Below are positions 38,963-48,363 of a stretch of DNA of 64,000 nucleotides, piece after piece (the first letter of the stretch is position 1; each line of letters begins with the position of its first letter). Position numbers and translations under genes: made by a program. The stretch lies in assembly GCA_029098505.1 (NCBI GenBank), contig JAQXOE010000024.1:1-64000 (forward strand), in the 5' to 3' direction. The notes beneath the pieces were generated by a model. The model worked only from the letters and a program-made list of their open reading frames with translations. It searched no databases and was not told the DNA's origin. Source of the stretch: Bacteroidales bacterium (GTDB lineage Bacteria; Bacteroidota; Bacteroidia; Bacteroidales; UBA932).

Positions 38963-39751
38963 TTATATCAGATATTTGACGGGGTCTGTTGGCCTTCCGT
39001 ACATTTCCACACGAACAGCGGGAAAGCTCTCCATCACAATATCCTTTATCAGTTCTTGTGTATATTGTTCACTATGGTAATGACCGAGCGCAGCAATAAG
39101 CATACCATCATTTTCGAAGAAGCGGTGATATGAGATTTCGCCCGTGATAAAGCAATCCGCCCCAAGTTCCCTGGCCTTTGGCATAAGGAAAGAGCCTGAA
39201 CCTCCACAAAGGGCTACCCTGCGTATAGGGAAAGCAGGAAGCTCGCTATGAAAAAGGCAAGGAACCTTGAATACAGTTTTCACCCTTCTCAAAAAAGAGC
39301 ACGCTTCTTCTGCCTGAGGCAAGGTTCCGATCAAGCCACTGCCGCAGTTCCTTCCGTCTATGGGCTGCATCGCTTCTATCCAGTCAAGATCTGCAAGACC
39401 AAGCTTTTCGGCCATGCGATGATTCACCCCGCCTTCGACATTGTCAAGATTCGTATGCATAGAGTAGAGAAGCACATCGTTCTTCAAGGCCTTGATTACA
39501 CATCGCTGCTGATAGCTGAAATCAGACACAGTTTTCAAGGGCTGGAAGATTAGGGGGTGATGGGTCACGACCATATTGCAGCCGCGCCTGACAGCCTCAT
39601 CAACAACGTCTTCAGTAAGGTCCAGAGCTATCATAACACCCTTAAGCTCTTGAACGGCAATTCCGACCTGAAGGCCGGAATTGTCATAATCCTCCTGAAG
39701 TCGCAGAGGTGCGAACTCTTCAAGGCTGCTTATTAAATCTTTAATGGTCAT
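38963..39751 (-). CDS. Nif3-like dinuclear metal center protein
   Basis: PLRLQEDYDNSGLQVG, VVTHHPLIF, HTNLD, GELSYH-like GEISYHRFFE. Confidence 0.9.
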   Translation of the reverse strand: MTIKDLISSLEEFAPLRLQEDYDNSGLQVGIAVQELKGVMIALDLTEDVVDEAVRRGCNMVVTHHPLIFQPLKTVSDFSYQQRCVIKALKNDVLLYSMHTNLDNVEGGVNHRMAEKLGLADLDWIEAMQPIDGRNCGSGLIGTLPQAEEACSFLRRVKTVFKVPCLFHSELPAFPIRRVALCGGSGSFLMPKARELGADCFITGEISYHRFFENDGMLIAALGHYHSEQYTQELIKDIVMESFPAVRVEMYGRPTDPVKYLI

Positions 39752-39774
39752 TTCAATGCTACAAATCAGGACTT

Positions 39775-42201
39775 CTACTCATCATTGGTATAATACGAGC
39801 CGTAACCATATGAATAATAGCCGCGTCTGCATCCATCAATGCTTATTTTTGACAGTTCGGTTCCATTGAGGATAATGGTAAGTTTGTGGAATCTCGAATC
39901 TCTGTAGAAGCCTTGAAGATCAGGCAGCAGGGTCTTGTCACAACGACCGGCGCGTATTACGAAGAGAGTTCTGTCGACATACTGGTTGATAATCTGAGCA
40001 TCCGCTACTATATCTACAGGAGGGCAGTCAAGGAAAACATAATCATAATCCTTCTTGAGATCCTCCAGGGTCCTCTCGAATTTTGGATCGGAGATGAGCT
40101 CAGTCGGATTCAGCGGGATGGAGCCTACAGGGAGGATAGCCATACCCTTGTACTCTTCAACAGGCTTTATCAATTCACGGATATCAGATTCATAACCACT
40201 CAGATAATCTGCAAAGCCTTTTTCCGGATGTCCCACATAGTGCGACAGTGAACCGTGACGGAAGTCACAATCGACAGCCAGAACTTTCTTGCCCTTGATG
40301 GACAGCACAGATGAGAGGTTGGCAGAAATAAAGGATTTACCCGATCCAGGATTAAAGGAGGTGAGTGCAATCACCTTCTCATTATCTCCCCTCAACATAA
40401 ATTCAACATTGGTTCTGAGAACTCGGAAGGCTTCATTGATTACGTTTCGGTTACCCGGCTTGACAACGAATGAAGAAGGTTCCTTGTCCATGCTTCTGAG
40501 CTTGGCAAGAGATTTCTTGATTCTTCTTGCAGTAGTATCCTTGCCGGAAGCCAGAGGAATCTCTCCTGCGAAAGGCATAGTAAGACGAGAGAGATCGGAC
40601 TTCGCACAAACCTTTCCGTTCATCACCTCAAGAATATATATTATACCGAAAGGAATGGCAATACCAAGGACCAAAGCCAGTAACAATACCATTCTGGTAC
40701 GTGGTGATGTAGGGATAGAACTGCCGTGAGGAGGATCAATCATTCGCGTATTGTATGCAGTGAAGGCCTGAGAAAGCTCATTTTCCTCACGCTTCTGGAG
40801 GAGGAAGAGATAGAGAGCCTCCTTTACTGTCTGCTGACGTTCAACCGAGAGGAGGTATTTGGCCTGGGTTGGACTCGCCGCAATTCTGGCAGTGGCCTGA
40901 CGGCCACGGGCTGACAGGGAACTGATCTGATTGTTCAGGGCAAGTATCTGATTATCAACGGAAGTAATGATGGCCTGACGCATTCCCTCCAGGGCTCTGT
41001 CAAGGTCTATTACGAGAGGATTTGACTCAGAACTGCTCTCCACGAGATTGTTTCTCTGAATAAGGGAGCGGTTGTACTCCGTAATCTGGCTCTCGATATT
41101 CGAATTGGAGATACCGGAATTTACCGGGAGCAGATTGTTGGTATTTGAAGAGTTGGACAAGTACTCGCGGATATACTTGGTCATATAGAGCTGGTTGTTC
41201 AGGTTGGTCACCTCGGCATTGATTTCATTGCTCTGGGACATATAGAGGCTCGAAGCAGCCTGAACATCAGGAATAAGGTTCTCACTCTTGAATGAAGATA
41301 TATCGCTATCCACTCCAGCGAGTTCATTTTCAATTACTGACAGACGCTCATTAATGAATGCAGAGGTACTAACCGCCATCTGGTTCTTGTCGGCAACCCA
41401 GTTCTCGTTATACACTGAGATGAGGGTATTCAGAATGTCGTCAGCGCGTTCGATTGAGATGTCATTAATGCTGAGCTTGATGACCTGGGCCTGCTTGTCG
41501 CTGAGGCTGACGCTTAGAGCATTGCCATATCTGTTTACAGCGGAGGCAAGCAAGGTCTTATGAACGTGGATGGTTGGATAATCGTTCTCAATGAAGTGAA
41601 CCGTAGGAGTAACCACCATCCTGCCAAGTGGAGTCTGCAGGGTATCGGCAAAGACACCGGACACAGGCTCGGCGTCAAGTTTGACTTTATTATCAATGAA
41701 ATCAGAGATTCTGTAGCCTCCGTTCTTGCTGAGATTAAGATCAAACTGCACTGAGCGGTTTTCATCAACATCGAGGAGATCTACGCTAACAGGAAGGCTC
41801 TTACCGTAGAGGGTTTCGTCGTGGAATGATCCGTCAGTGGTATAGTTCAAGTCCAGATGGAGCCTCTTGACGCTCTCCACCATATTCATATTTGAACTGA
41901 AAGCAAGCACTTCATTGTAAACAGATGCGCTGGTCGAGAACAGACCGAGATCAGTGAACTGTGAAAGATCGGCAGATGTATTACCGTTCTTGTCTGATTT
42001 GATCTGAACTTCTGCTGTACGAGTATACACTGAGGGGGTCCTCAGTAAAAAGAAGATGGCTCCGGCGAGACAAAGGACGACGGAAATTATGAACCAATAC
42101 CATTTCGCAAGGCAAAGATTCACGATTTCCTTAATATTGAGCATCTCAAGATCCTGAGACTGGGTCTGATTCATTAAATTGTTATCCTGATACTGTTCCA
42201 T
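39775..42201 (-). CDS. Wzc-like polysaccharide co-polymerase / bacterial tyrosine kinase
   Basis: Wzz domain; ALTSFNPGSGKSFISANLSSVL (Walker A), VLAVDCDFR, DYVFLDCPPV; Tyr-rich tail RGYYSYGYGSYYTNDE. Confidence 0.93.
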   Translation of the reverse strand: MEQYQDNNLMNQTQSQDLEMLNIKEIVNLCLAKWYWFIISVVLCLAGAIFFLLRTPSVYTRTAEVQIKSDKNGNTSADLSQFTDLGLFSTSASVYNEVLAFSSNMNMVESVKRLHLDLNYTTDGSFHDETLYGKSLPVSVDLLDVDENRSVQFDLNLSKNGGYRISDFIDNKVKLDAEPVSGVFADTLQTPLGRMVVTPTVHFIENDYPTIHVHKTLLASAVNRYGNALSVSLSDKQAQVIKLSINDISIERADDILNTLISVYNENWVADKNQMAVSTSAFINERLSVIENELAGVDSDISSFKSENLIPDVQAASSLYMSQSNEINAEVTNLNNQLYMTKYIREYLSNSSNTNNLLPVNSGISNSNIESQITEYNRSLIQRNNLVESSSESNPLVIDLDRALEGMRQAIITSVDNQILALNNQISSLSARGRQATARIAASPTQAKYLLSVERQQTVKEALYLFLLQKREENELSQAFTAYNTRMIDPPHGSSIPTSPRTRMVLLLALVLGIAIPFGIIYILEVMNGKVCAKSDLSRLTMPFAGEIPLASGKDTTARRIKKSLAKLRSMDKEPSSFVVKPGNRNVINEAFRVLRTNVEFMLRGDNEKVIALTSFNPGSGKSFISANLSSVLSIKGKKVLAVDCDFRHGSLSHYVGHPEKGFADYLSGYESDIRELIKPVEEYKGMAILPVGSIPLNPTELISDPKFERTLEDLKKDYDYVFLDCPPVDIVADAQIINQYVDRTLFVIRAGRCDKTLLPDLQGFYRDSRFHKLTIILNGTELSKISIDGCRRGYYSYGYGSYYTNDE

Positions 42202-43016
42202 TATCTAGATGCTGGTACGGTTCTTATTAAAAGGGTAGCTATGCTGGCTGCGAGCGAAGATAACGAAATCCAGAATGAAGTGCTCCTGACATTGTTTCCG
42301 TTGACGGTTGACTGGCGAGCACGCACATCATTAGGTTCCACATAAATCTGATCATCCTGCTGGATGTAATAGACCGGTGAAGTCACGACATCCTGGGCGC
42401 GGCACAGATTAACTTTGTATGACTTTTGCACACCGTTTTCAATCCTTAGCACCTTGACATTGTCCCTCTTTCCATAAATTGTCAGGTCTCCCGCCATAGC
42501 CAAAGCCTCAGGAAGGGTGAGTTTATCCTTTTCAATGGCATAGCGGCCCGGTTTGGTCACTTCTCCCAGGACGGAAACACTAAGGTTCATAAACTCGACA
42601 GTGACGACCACATCCTTGGCAAGATTGTTATCGACCAGGAGTCTCTTCATATGTGTCGCCACCTCATCTCTGGTCATTCCCCCTACGTGCACCTTACCAA
42701 GTATCGGAAAATCGATGTCTCCGTTTGCATCGAGAGTGTAACCAGATATGCCCTGAGAATTGGAGTATGCAACAGACTGGCTGATCTGACCTATCCTCGT
42801 GGAAACATAAGGCAGATTGTAAAGGTTAGTAAGCTGATCATTGGAGGTATTGACAATGATGGAAATCTTGTCTTCAGGTCTGAGCTTTATGTGATTGACA
42901 GTAACGGGAACCGAAAGGTCGAATCTGTCTATGTCCTGATAATAGGAAATCTGAGCAGGGGTTCCGCAGGAAGCAAGCAGCAGGACCGCAGCTAACAGAT
43001 AGATAGTTTTTTTCAT
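42201..43016 (-). CDS. Wza-like polysaccharide export lipoprotein (SLBB)
   Basis: Lipobox LLASCGTP; YTLDANGDIDFPILGKVHVGGMTRDEV; SVLGEVTKPGRYAI. Confidence 0.92.
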   Translation of the reverse strand: MKKTIYLLAAVLLLASCGTPAQISYYQDIDRFDLSVPVTVNHIKLRPEDKISIIVNTSNDQLTNLYNLPYVSTRIGQISQSVAYSNSQGISGYTLDANGDIDFPILGKVHVGGMTRDEVATHMKRLLVDNNLAKDVVVTVEFMNLSVSVLGEVTKPGRYAIEKDKLTLPEALAMAGDLTIYGKRDNVKVLRIENGVQKSYKVNLCRAQDVVTSPVYYIQQDDQIYVEPNDVRARQSTVNGNNVRSTSFWISLSSLAASIATLLIRTVPASR

Positions 43017-43159
43017 TTTTCTGATTTTTTCCTTAGTCCGGCAAAGATAATACATTCCAAGATTAAAATCATAAAAAGTAATTCATATTCTGCTAAAAAT
43101 GGTCTAATTGCTGGAAATAATACTTACATTTGCCTTATCGAAATCAAAAACCTAATGTT

Positions 43160-43570
43160 ATGAAGAGATTCTTTGCAACAATTTTTGCCGTTCTGGCCAT
43201 CTCTGCATTGGCCAGTGCAGCCGACTATTCAATCAATGACGATGCAGTAGATGCACTCATCGAAGCTGCCGTCGAAGTATCACCTTCAATGTCTGACCTT
43301 ATGGCTTCCGCCCCGGCATCTCTTCCTTCTGCTACCGTTTCAAGCGCAAGCCCTGTCGCGTCATTCATCCTCTGTACCTTCCTCGGCGGATTCGGAATCC
43401 ATCGCCACTATATGGGTACCAGGCCTTATATGTGGGTACTCTACACCTTCACCTTCGGAGGACTCTTCGGAGTGGTTCCTATGGTAGACTGGGTATTCCT
43501 CCTTATCGGCGTTGTAGAGGACAATATCAGCCAGTACTGCGGAAACACCAAATTCTTCATGTGGGCTTAA
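43160..43570 (+). CDS. TM2-domain membrane protein with signal peptide
   Basis: ASFILCTFLGGFGIHRHYMGTRPYMWVLYTFTFGGLFGVVPMVDWVFLLIG. Confidence 0.85.
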   Translation: MKRFFATIFAVLAISALASAADYSINDDAVDALIEAAVEVSPSMSDLMASAPASLPSATVSSASPVASFILCTFLGGFGIHRHYMGTRPYMWVLYTFTFGGLFGVVPMVDWVFLLIGVVEDNISQYCGNTKFFMWA

Positions 43571-43573
43571 GCC

Positions 43574-44269
43574 GTGAAGGACAGAATAACATTTCTGCTA
43601 CTTACCATCTTGATATTCAGCGCTTCGAACGCATTTGCACAAAAAAAGGTCAGTGCTGACGTTGAGGTCAAACAGGTGGCTAAGGGCAAGGTGACGACCA
43701 TTACGAAAAGCGTCTATTGTGCGAACAATGGACGCTTGGTCGTTCATTTCCACAAGCCAGAGGATTATTTCGTCCTGACTAATTCAAAGGGAGAGACCAG
43801 GATTTATATGCCTAAGACCAACGAGGTCTTCTCGGACAACAGTAATGCCTTGAGTTCCAAGGATGAACTCCTTTCCATCTTTATGAGCGGCAGGGTTGAC
43901 GATCTGGCACTGGGACTCTACGGCTACAGGCTGCAGTCAAGCAGCAATGAGGAGGGAAAGTTGAAAAAACTGTTCGTATCAAGCGACCCTTCGGCCCCGA
44001 AGGTGGAAGTGGTTTTCGAGAACTTCCTCCCAATTTATATGGCCTATCTGGATGCTTCCGGCAAAATCACCGCCAAGACCTACTTCAGCAAATACACCAC
44101 AACGGGGAGATTCACTTTCCCTACCCGCAGCACCAGCATCAATTACGTAGCCAAGGACTCCACAGTTACCAGGACCATCTACTCCAACATCCAGGTAGAC
44201 AAAGATGCGCCTGAATTCAATTTCGAAATACCTGCAGGAGCAAAGGCGGTGGCAATCCCTACGAAATGA
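43574..44269 (+). CDS. LolA-like outer membrane lipoprotein carrier homolog (GTG start)
   Basis: Signal peptide; ADVEVKQVAKGKVTTITKSVYCANNGRLVVHFHKPEDYFVLTNSKGETRIYMPKTNEV. Confidence 0.7.
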   Translation: MKDRITFLLLTILIFSASNAFAQKKVSADVEVKQVAKGKVTTITKSVYCANNGRLVVHFHKPEDYFVLTNSKGETRIYMPKTNEVFSDNSNALSSKDELLSIFMSGRVDDLALGLYGYRLQSSSNEEGKLKKLFVSSDPSAPKVEVVFENFLPIYMAYLDASGKITAKTYFSKYTTTGRFTFPTRSTSINYVAKDSTVTRTIYSNIQVDKDAPEFNFEIPAGAKAVAIPTK

Positions 44270-45390
44270 GAAAGCTCTTTTTGACCTTAGCGCTGATTGT
44301 GGCGGCAATCAGCCTCAATGCCCAGGGACGTTTCGGTTCCAGCCGTTTCGAGCCTGACAACAGGACATTCTTCAAACAGGCCAGAGAAGAGTTCGGCCTG
44401 TTTCCTGCCATCATATTCACAAGTGACAGGTTGACGCGCGGTGGGCGTATAGGCACCGCTGGAGTCAATATGGCCGGAGAAGACGGGCTCATACACGAAG
44501 GCATTGACGCATACCGGTTCAGATGGAAAGATGCATCAGTCTATAAGATGGTTCCCAAAGGGAAAGGAGGCACAAAGGCATTGCCCCTCCCAGCTGACGG
44601 GAGCGGCATCGGCAAATACGCAAGCAAGGATTTTGACTTCGTCGATTATCTTTTGGGCAATGATATGGGCGATGAGGCTCTCAAACTCCTGTCCGACGGA
44701 AGTTACCATCCCTCTGACAGTCTAAGCTATCTGAGAGCTTGGACCGATTACTCGCTCAAGCTCCTCCCGGAGGCAGCCGCCGAATTCTCACAGGTGCCCT
44801 TCGGCTCCCCTTTTTATGACAAATCCCTCTTCTTCAATGTGATTTCCAATGCTCATCTGGGCAATTGGAGCAGGTGCGAAGAGCTGCTTGACTCGTATTC
44901 AGGTCCGTATAAAGAACTGGAAGCCCTGGAAAGAGCCGGTATGGCAATGATTTGCAATGACAGGCAGGCGTTTCTGGAAGCATCCCGCAGTTTCAGCTTC
45001 TCCCATTACCTCCTGTCCGAGAGCGAGAGGGAAATGCAGCAGCTGTACACCCGCAAATTTGAACGTAAGGAGAAGAATCCCTGGCTGGCTGCAGGAGCAT
45101 CCGCCATTGTCCCAGGTCTTGGAAAAATCTATGCCGGAGAACTGGGAGAAGGAGTAGCATCCTTTCTGGCTGTTGCTGCGCTTTCTGCTATCACTGCGGA
45201 GAACTGGAAGAAAAATGGAGCTACAAACTGGAAAACCATATTATTCGGTACCGCAGGAACCATTTTCCATCTTGGAAACATTTATGGGAGCTACATCTCA
45301 GTAGGCATACATAATGACTTTATAAACAATGAATTGGACACGGCTATTCTTTACAATATGCATATTCCTCTCCGCAGTTTCTTCGATTGA
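44266..45390 (+). CDS. Uncharacterised membrane protein with DUF5683/TM2-like 'PGLGKIYAGELGEG' hairpin
   Basis: Signal peptide; AAGASAIVPGLGKIYAGELGEGVASFLAVAALSAITAENW. Confidence 0.75.
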   Translation: MRKLFLTLALIVAAISLNAQGRFGSSRFEPDNRTFFKQAREEFGLFPAIIFTSDRLTRGGRIGTAGVNMAGEDGLIHEGIDAYRFRWKDASVYKMVPKGKGGTKALPLPADGSGIGKYASKDFDFVDYLLGNDMGDEALKLLSDGSYHPSDSLSYLRAWTDYSLKLLPEAAAEFSQVPFGSPFYDKSLFFNVISNAHLGNWSRCEELLDSYSGPYKELEALERAGMAMICNDRQAFLEASRSFSFSHYLLSESEREMQQLYTRKFERKEKNPWLAAGASAIVPGLGKIYAGELGEGVASFLAVAALSAITAENWKKNGATNWKTILFGTAGTIFHLGNIYGSYISVGIHNDFINNELDTAILYNMHIPLRSFFD

Positions 45391-46036
45391 CGCACAGGAT
45401 TGGGCTATGGAAGCCGTGGAATGCGAACGCCAGGTTTTCGAAGCTGACAATCCTCAGTCTGCAAACGAAGCACTGATACGGAAAGCCCTGTGTTACAGGA
45501 AGATGAACGACTATTCCAAGGCAAGTGAAAGCTTGGGAAGGGTCAGGATGTACTTGATGGAGCCTGAAGAAAGGAACGAATTGCTCCTGAACAAGGCCTT
45601 ATGTTCAGCAAAGGCGCAGAACACCGAAGATGCACTTTCCTGTCTGGAGCAGATTATTGCCTCCGGAACAGAAGCGGGTGCAGAGATCAAAAGCCAACTG
45701 GATGAGCTCCAGAACTCACGCCCAGCCCCGAAAAGCGAAGACAGGGCGATGCTGCTTGCTATGCTTCCTCCTCTGGGGCATTGCTATACAGAAAATTACA
45801 AAGAAGGGGCAGTTTCCCTGGCATTGAACGCACTGGCTGCCGGATGGACGCTCTGGCAATGTCTGGAAGGATGCTGGATCAGCGGCTTGCTGGGCGGCGG
45901 CATTGCCCTTGATTATACTTATATGGGAGGCATCGGTGAGTCGATTGCCCTTGTCGGAAAATACAATGACGAGCAGAAACTCCGTTTCAATGAAGCCCTG
46001 CTCGCCCTCATTTGCGCTCACATCCCTGCGGAATAG
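45329..46036 (+). CDS. Uncharacterised helical-repeat protein with TM2/DUF5683-like C-terminus
   Basis: Signal peptide FTICIFLSAVSSIDAQ; TPR-like EALIRKALCYRKMNDYSKASESL; LLAMLPPLGHCYTENYKEGAVSLALNALAAGW. Confidence 0.7.
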   Translation: MNWTRLFFTICIFLSAVSSIDAQDWAMEAVECERQVFEADNPQSANEALIRKALCYRKMNDYSKASESLGRVRMYLMEPEERNELLLNKALCSAKAQNTEDALSCLEQIIASGTEAGAEIKSQLDELQNSRPAPKSEDRAMLLAMLPPLGHCYTENYKEGAVSLALNALAAGWTLWQCLEGCWISGLLGGGIALDYTYMGGIGESIALVGKYNDEQKLRFNEALLALICAHIPAE

Positions 46037-46042
46037 AAGCTC

Positions 46043-46516
46043 CTATTCTGTCAAGAGACGTTCCAGTTCTGCCCTGTCAATCACTCCGTCCATACAGATG
46101 AAAGTACACTCGCCCTCATCATAAGCGGACATCACGAATGAATTGATAACTTCATCATTGCCAATGGTATAGAATCTCGTAGCCATACCATCATCCTTCG
46201 CTTCCATCATCAGCTCGAATTTTCCGTTGCCGATGAACTTCTTCACATCAGCCTTGATGCTCTCGACAATTTTCGGATTCTCGGTGCTGATGAGGTAAAA
46301 GCCATTCAGGTTGCGGACTACCCCGCTGATATCCTGTGAACCGTTTCCCATATCAATCTCAGGAATACGGCCTATCATCTTGAACATCGCCGGTGAAATA
46401 TAGACGGCCGAGACTCCTTTCTCATCAGAGTACTTGTTGTAAATGTATTTGCTGTCCTGGGCAAAGGCATTTACTGTCATTATCAAGAAAGTTAAGAAAA
46501 CCAAAGCCTTTTTCAT
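46043..46516 (-). CDS. DUF4252 family protein
   Basis: KYSDEKGVSAVYISPAMFKMIG...DISGVVRNLNGFYLISTENP. Confidence 0.85.
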   Translation of the reverse strand: MKKALVFLTFLIMTVNAFAQDSKYIYNKYSDEKGVSAVYISPAMFKMIGRIPEIDMGNGSQDISGVVRNLNGFYLISTENPKIVESIKADVKKFIGNGKFELMMEAKDDGMATRFYTIGNDEVINSFVMSAYDEGECTFICMDGVIDRAELERLLTE

Positions 46517-46926
46517 CACTTTTGTATTTTGGTCATTATTTGTTTTGTCTGTTCTATGATTGAAGAATTGGCATTATGTGCCATGCTGGCGCCTGTTTCG
46601 ATTTTATCGGACATCAGCGAGAATGCGCGCTCCAGTTCAGCATAGGCAAGAGCCGGATCCGTGAAGGTATCCTGAGGAGTTGTATTCAGGCTCATCATAC
46701 GAAGCCCTACCCCAAGAATCAGGGCAATGGACGCAGCCGCGCTGAGGCCGTACAAGAAACGCCTTCTCGTAGCGCTTCGCGCCTTCTCCACCTTTGATTC
46801 TTCCTGAAGCTCAAGAATGGCAATGCTTGCTCGAATTTCAGTATCAAGGGACTCGGGGACCTTTACGCTTTCATCAGAAGCAATTCGTTCGAGCTCTTCC
46901 AGGGAAATATTATCAAACTCTCTCAT
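46516..46926 (-). CDS. Putative anti-sigma factor (single TM)
   Basis: Directly downstream of and overlapping the ECF sigma gene; TM FLYGLSAAASIALILGVGLRMM. Confidence 0.7.
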   Translation of the reverse strand: MREFDNISLEELERIASDESVKVPESLDTEIRASIAILELQEESKVEKARSATRRRFLYGLSAAASIALILGVGLRMMSLNTTPQDTFTDPALAYAELERAFSLMSDKIETGASMAHNANSSIIEQTKQIMTKIQK

Positions 46927-47404
46927 ATTCCTGCAGTTTTTGTTTCAAAGTCTTCCTTGCTATACTTAACTGGACCCTGGCGTTTATTTGGGACAAACCC
47001 ATCCTGTTGGCTATCTCTTCATATTCCAGGTTCTCAAACACCCTCAATCTCAGAATCTCCTTCTGTTTTGGAGGAAGTTGTTCCATCAGCATCAAGGTCC
47101 TCCTGAGGGTTTCACGGGAATAGACTGAGTTTTCCGGTGGCTCGTCAATTTTTTCAGGCATATACCCGTTTACCTGCTTGCTCCGTTTCCTTATCCTGTC
47201 AATACATAGATTCTTGATAAGGGTAAAGGAATAGGCCTGAAGGTTTGAAATCACGTCTAAATGTCCCCGCTGGTTCCAAAGCTTTATCAGAAGGTCCTGA
47301 ACCGCATCCTTTGCTTCAGCATCGTCCTCAAGAAAGCGGTAAGCAATCCTGTACAAGCCACTGCTGAGTGAGCTGATGCGCTCTTTGAATACTTCTGAAG
47401 TCAT
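46913..47404 (-). CDS. ECF-type RNA polymerase sigma factor
   Basis: AYRFLEDDAEAKDAVQDLLIKLW, LEYEEIANRMGLSQINARVQLSIARKTLKQKL. Confidence 0.93.
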   Translation of the reverse strand: MTSEVFKERISSLSSGLYRIAYRFLEDDAEAKDAVQDLLIKLWNQRGHLDVISNLQAYSFTLIKNLCIDRIRKRSKQVNGYMPEKIDEPPENSVYSRETLRRTLMLMEQLPPKQKEILRLRVFENLEYEEIANRMGLSQINARVQLSIARKTLKQKLQEYERV

Positions 47405-47417
47405 ATAAAGGACAATA

Positions 47418-47921
47418 TTAGCGGATTTCCATCAATTTGTCCAATGAAATGGTTCCGAAAAGACAGATCAAGGAGTTATCGCTTGATGAGTGTAGGACAA
47501 AATCCTTGACGGTAGAGCCGTCTTCGGTAACAAAGCCATAGATTTTCATACTGTCACTATCATCCTTGACATCTACAAGAAGATTGTCGGCGTCAAGTAC
47601 CTTTTCAATCTTCCTGTTGAATTTTGAACTGAGCGACTCATTGCAGGAACTATAGTCGATAACGGCTATCTTCTTGATGCCCATAAGAGCATTGAGCATT
47701 TCCTTCTCCTGAGGGTCAGTGACATCATTCATTCCGGCCTTGATGGCCTTTCTTAATAGACCGGTACCCAACGAACCGAGTTTGACGACCTCGACTCCCG
47801 GTGTTCGGCTAATCTGATTGACCAGGCTTTCAAGTTCCGTGTTCCTGGTTCGCTGCTGCCCGCCAGCCATTCCGATCAATGGCATCATAACAAGCAACAA
47901 TAGTATTGCAGTTCTTTTCAT
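47418..47921 (-). CDS. DUF4252 family protein
   Basis: Signal peptide; similar architecture to the 46043-46516 protein; first gene of the sigma operon. Confidence 0.72.
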   Translation of the reverse strand: MKRTAILLLLVMMPLIGMAGGQQRTRNTELESLVNQISRTPGVEVVKLGSLGTGLLRKAIKAGMNDVTDPQEKEMLNALMGIKKIAVIDYSSCNESLSSKFNRKIEKVLDADNLLVDVKDDSDSMKIYGFVTEDGSTVKDFVLHSSSDNSLICLFGTISLDKLMEIR

Positions 47922-47970
47922 ACTTGATTGTGATTTTTCGTTTAGCACCTTGAAGACGCAACACCCGGGG

Positions 47971-48039
47971 GTCTGTTAAGAAAAAAAATAAAAAAAAGAG
48001 GATGACCCAACTGTCAAATCTGACGTCAAATCATCCTCT
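47971..48039 (-). terminator. Terminator of tRNA-Phe
   Basis: AGAGGATGA (47997-48005) / TCATCCTCT (48031-48039) with long U-tract on the minus strand. Confidence 0.8.
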
Positions 48040-48046
48040 CTAAAAG

Positions 48047-48119
48047 TGGTGCTGGCAGGAGTTGAACCGGCGACACATGGATTTTCAGTCCATTGCTCTA
48101 CCACCTGAGCTACAGCACC
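48047..48119 (-). tRNA. tRNA-Phe (GAA)
   Basis: GGTGCTGTAGCTCAGGTGGTAGAGCAATGGACTGAAAATCCATGTGTCGCCGGTTCAACTCCTGCCAGCACCA cloverleaf; anticodon GAA. Confidence 0.95.
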
Positions 48120-48170
48120 ATTGTTTATGTCCTCAGGAACTTAACTTGAATACCGTTCCGTTTGGGATTA

Positions 48171-48201
48171 CAAAGGTAGGCATTTTTTCCGAACTTCCAA
48201 A
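48171..48201 (-). promoter_or_regulatory. Promoter of tRNA-Phe
   Basis: TTTG-N19-TACCTTTG, exact match to the Bacteroidetes -33/-7 consensus on the minus strand. Confidence 0.75.
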
Positions 48202-48363
48202 CATATTCTTAAATTTTTTGAAGAAAAATAGAAATAGCACGCTTGGGACGGCAAGGCGCAGTCCGATACAATATTATATATTGGATTCCGTAACAAAATT
48301 TGGAAATATTGAAATCCGTAGCTAACTTGCGTAGGTGAAATTATTGGAAAAAAGTATATAATC

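Noticed and set aside
39889-39897. ATGGTAAGTTTG-like match to the palindromic element arm inside wzc
   Set aside because: Short chance match within a conserved coding region, without the paired arm.
40289-40729. 146-aa plus-strand ORF antisense to wzc
   Set aside because: Lies opposite the conserved kinase domain; no independent evidence.
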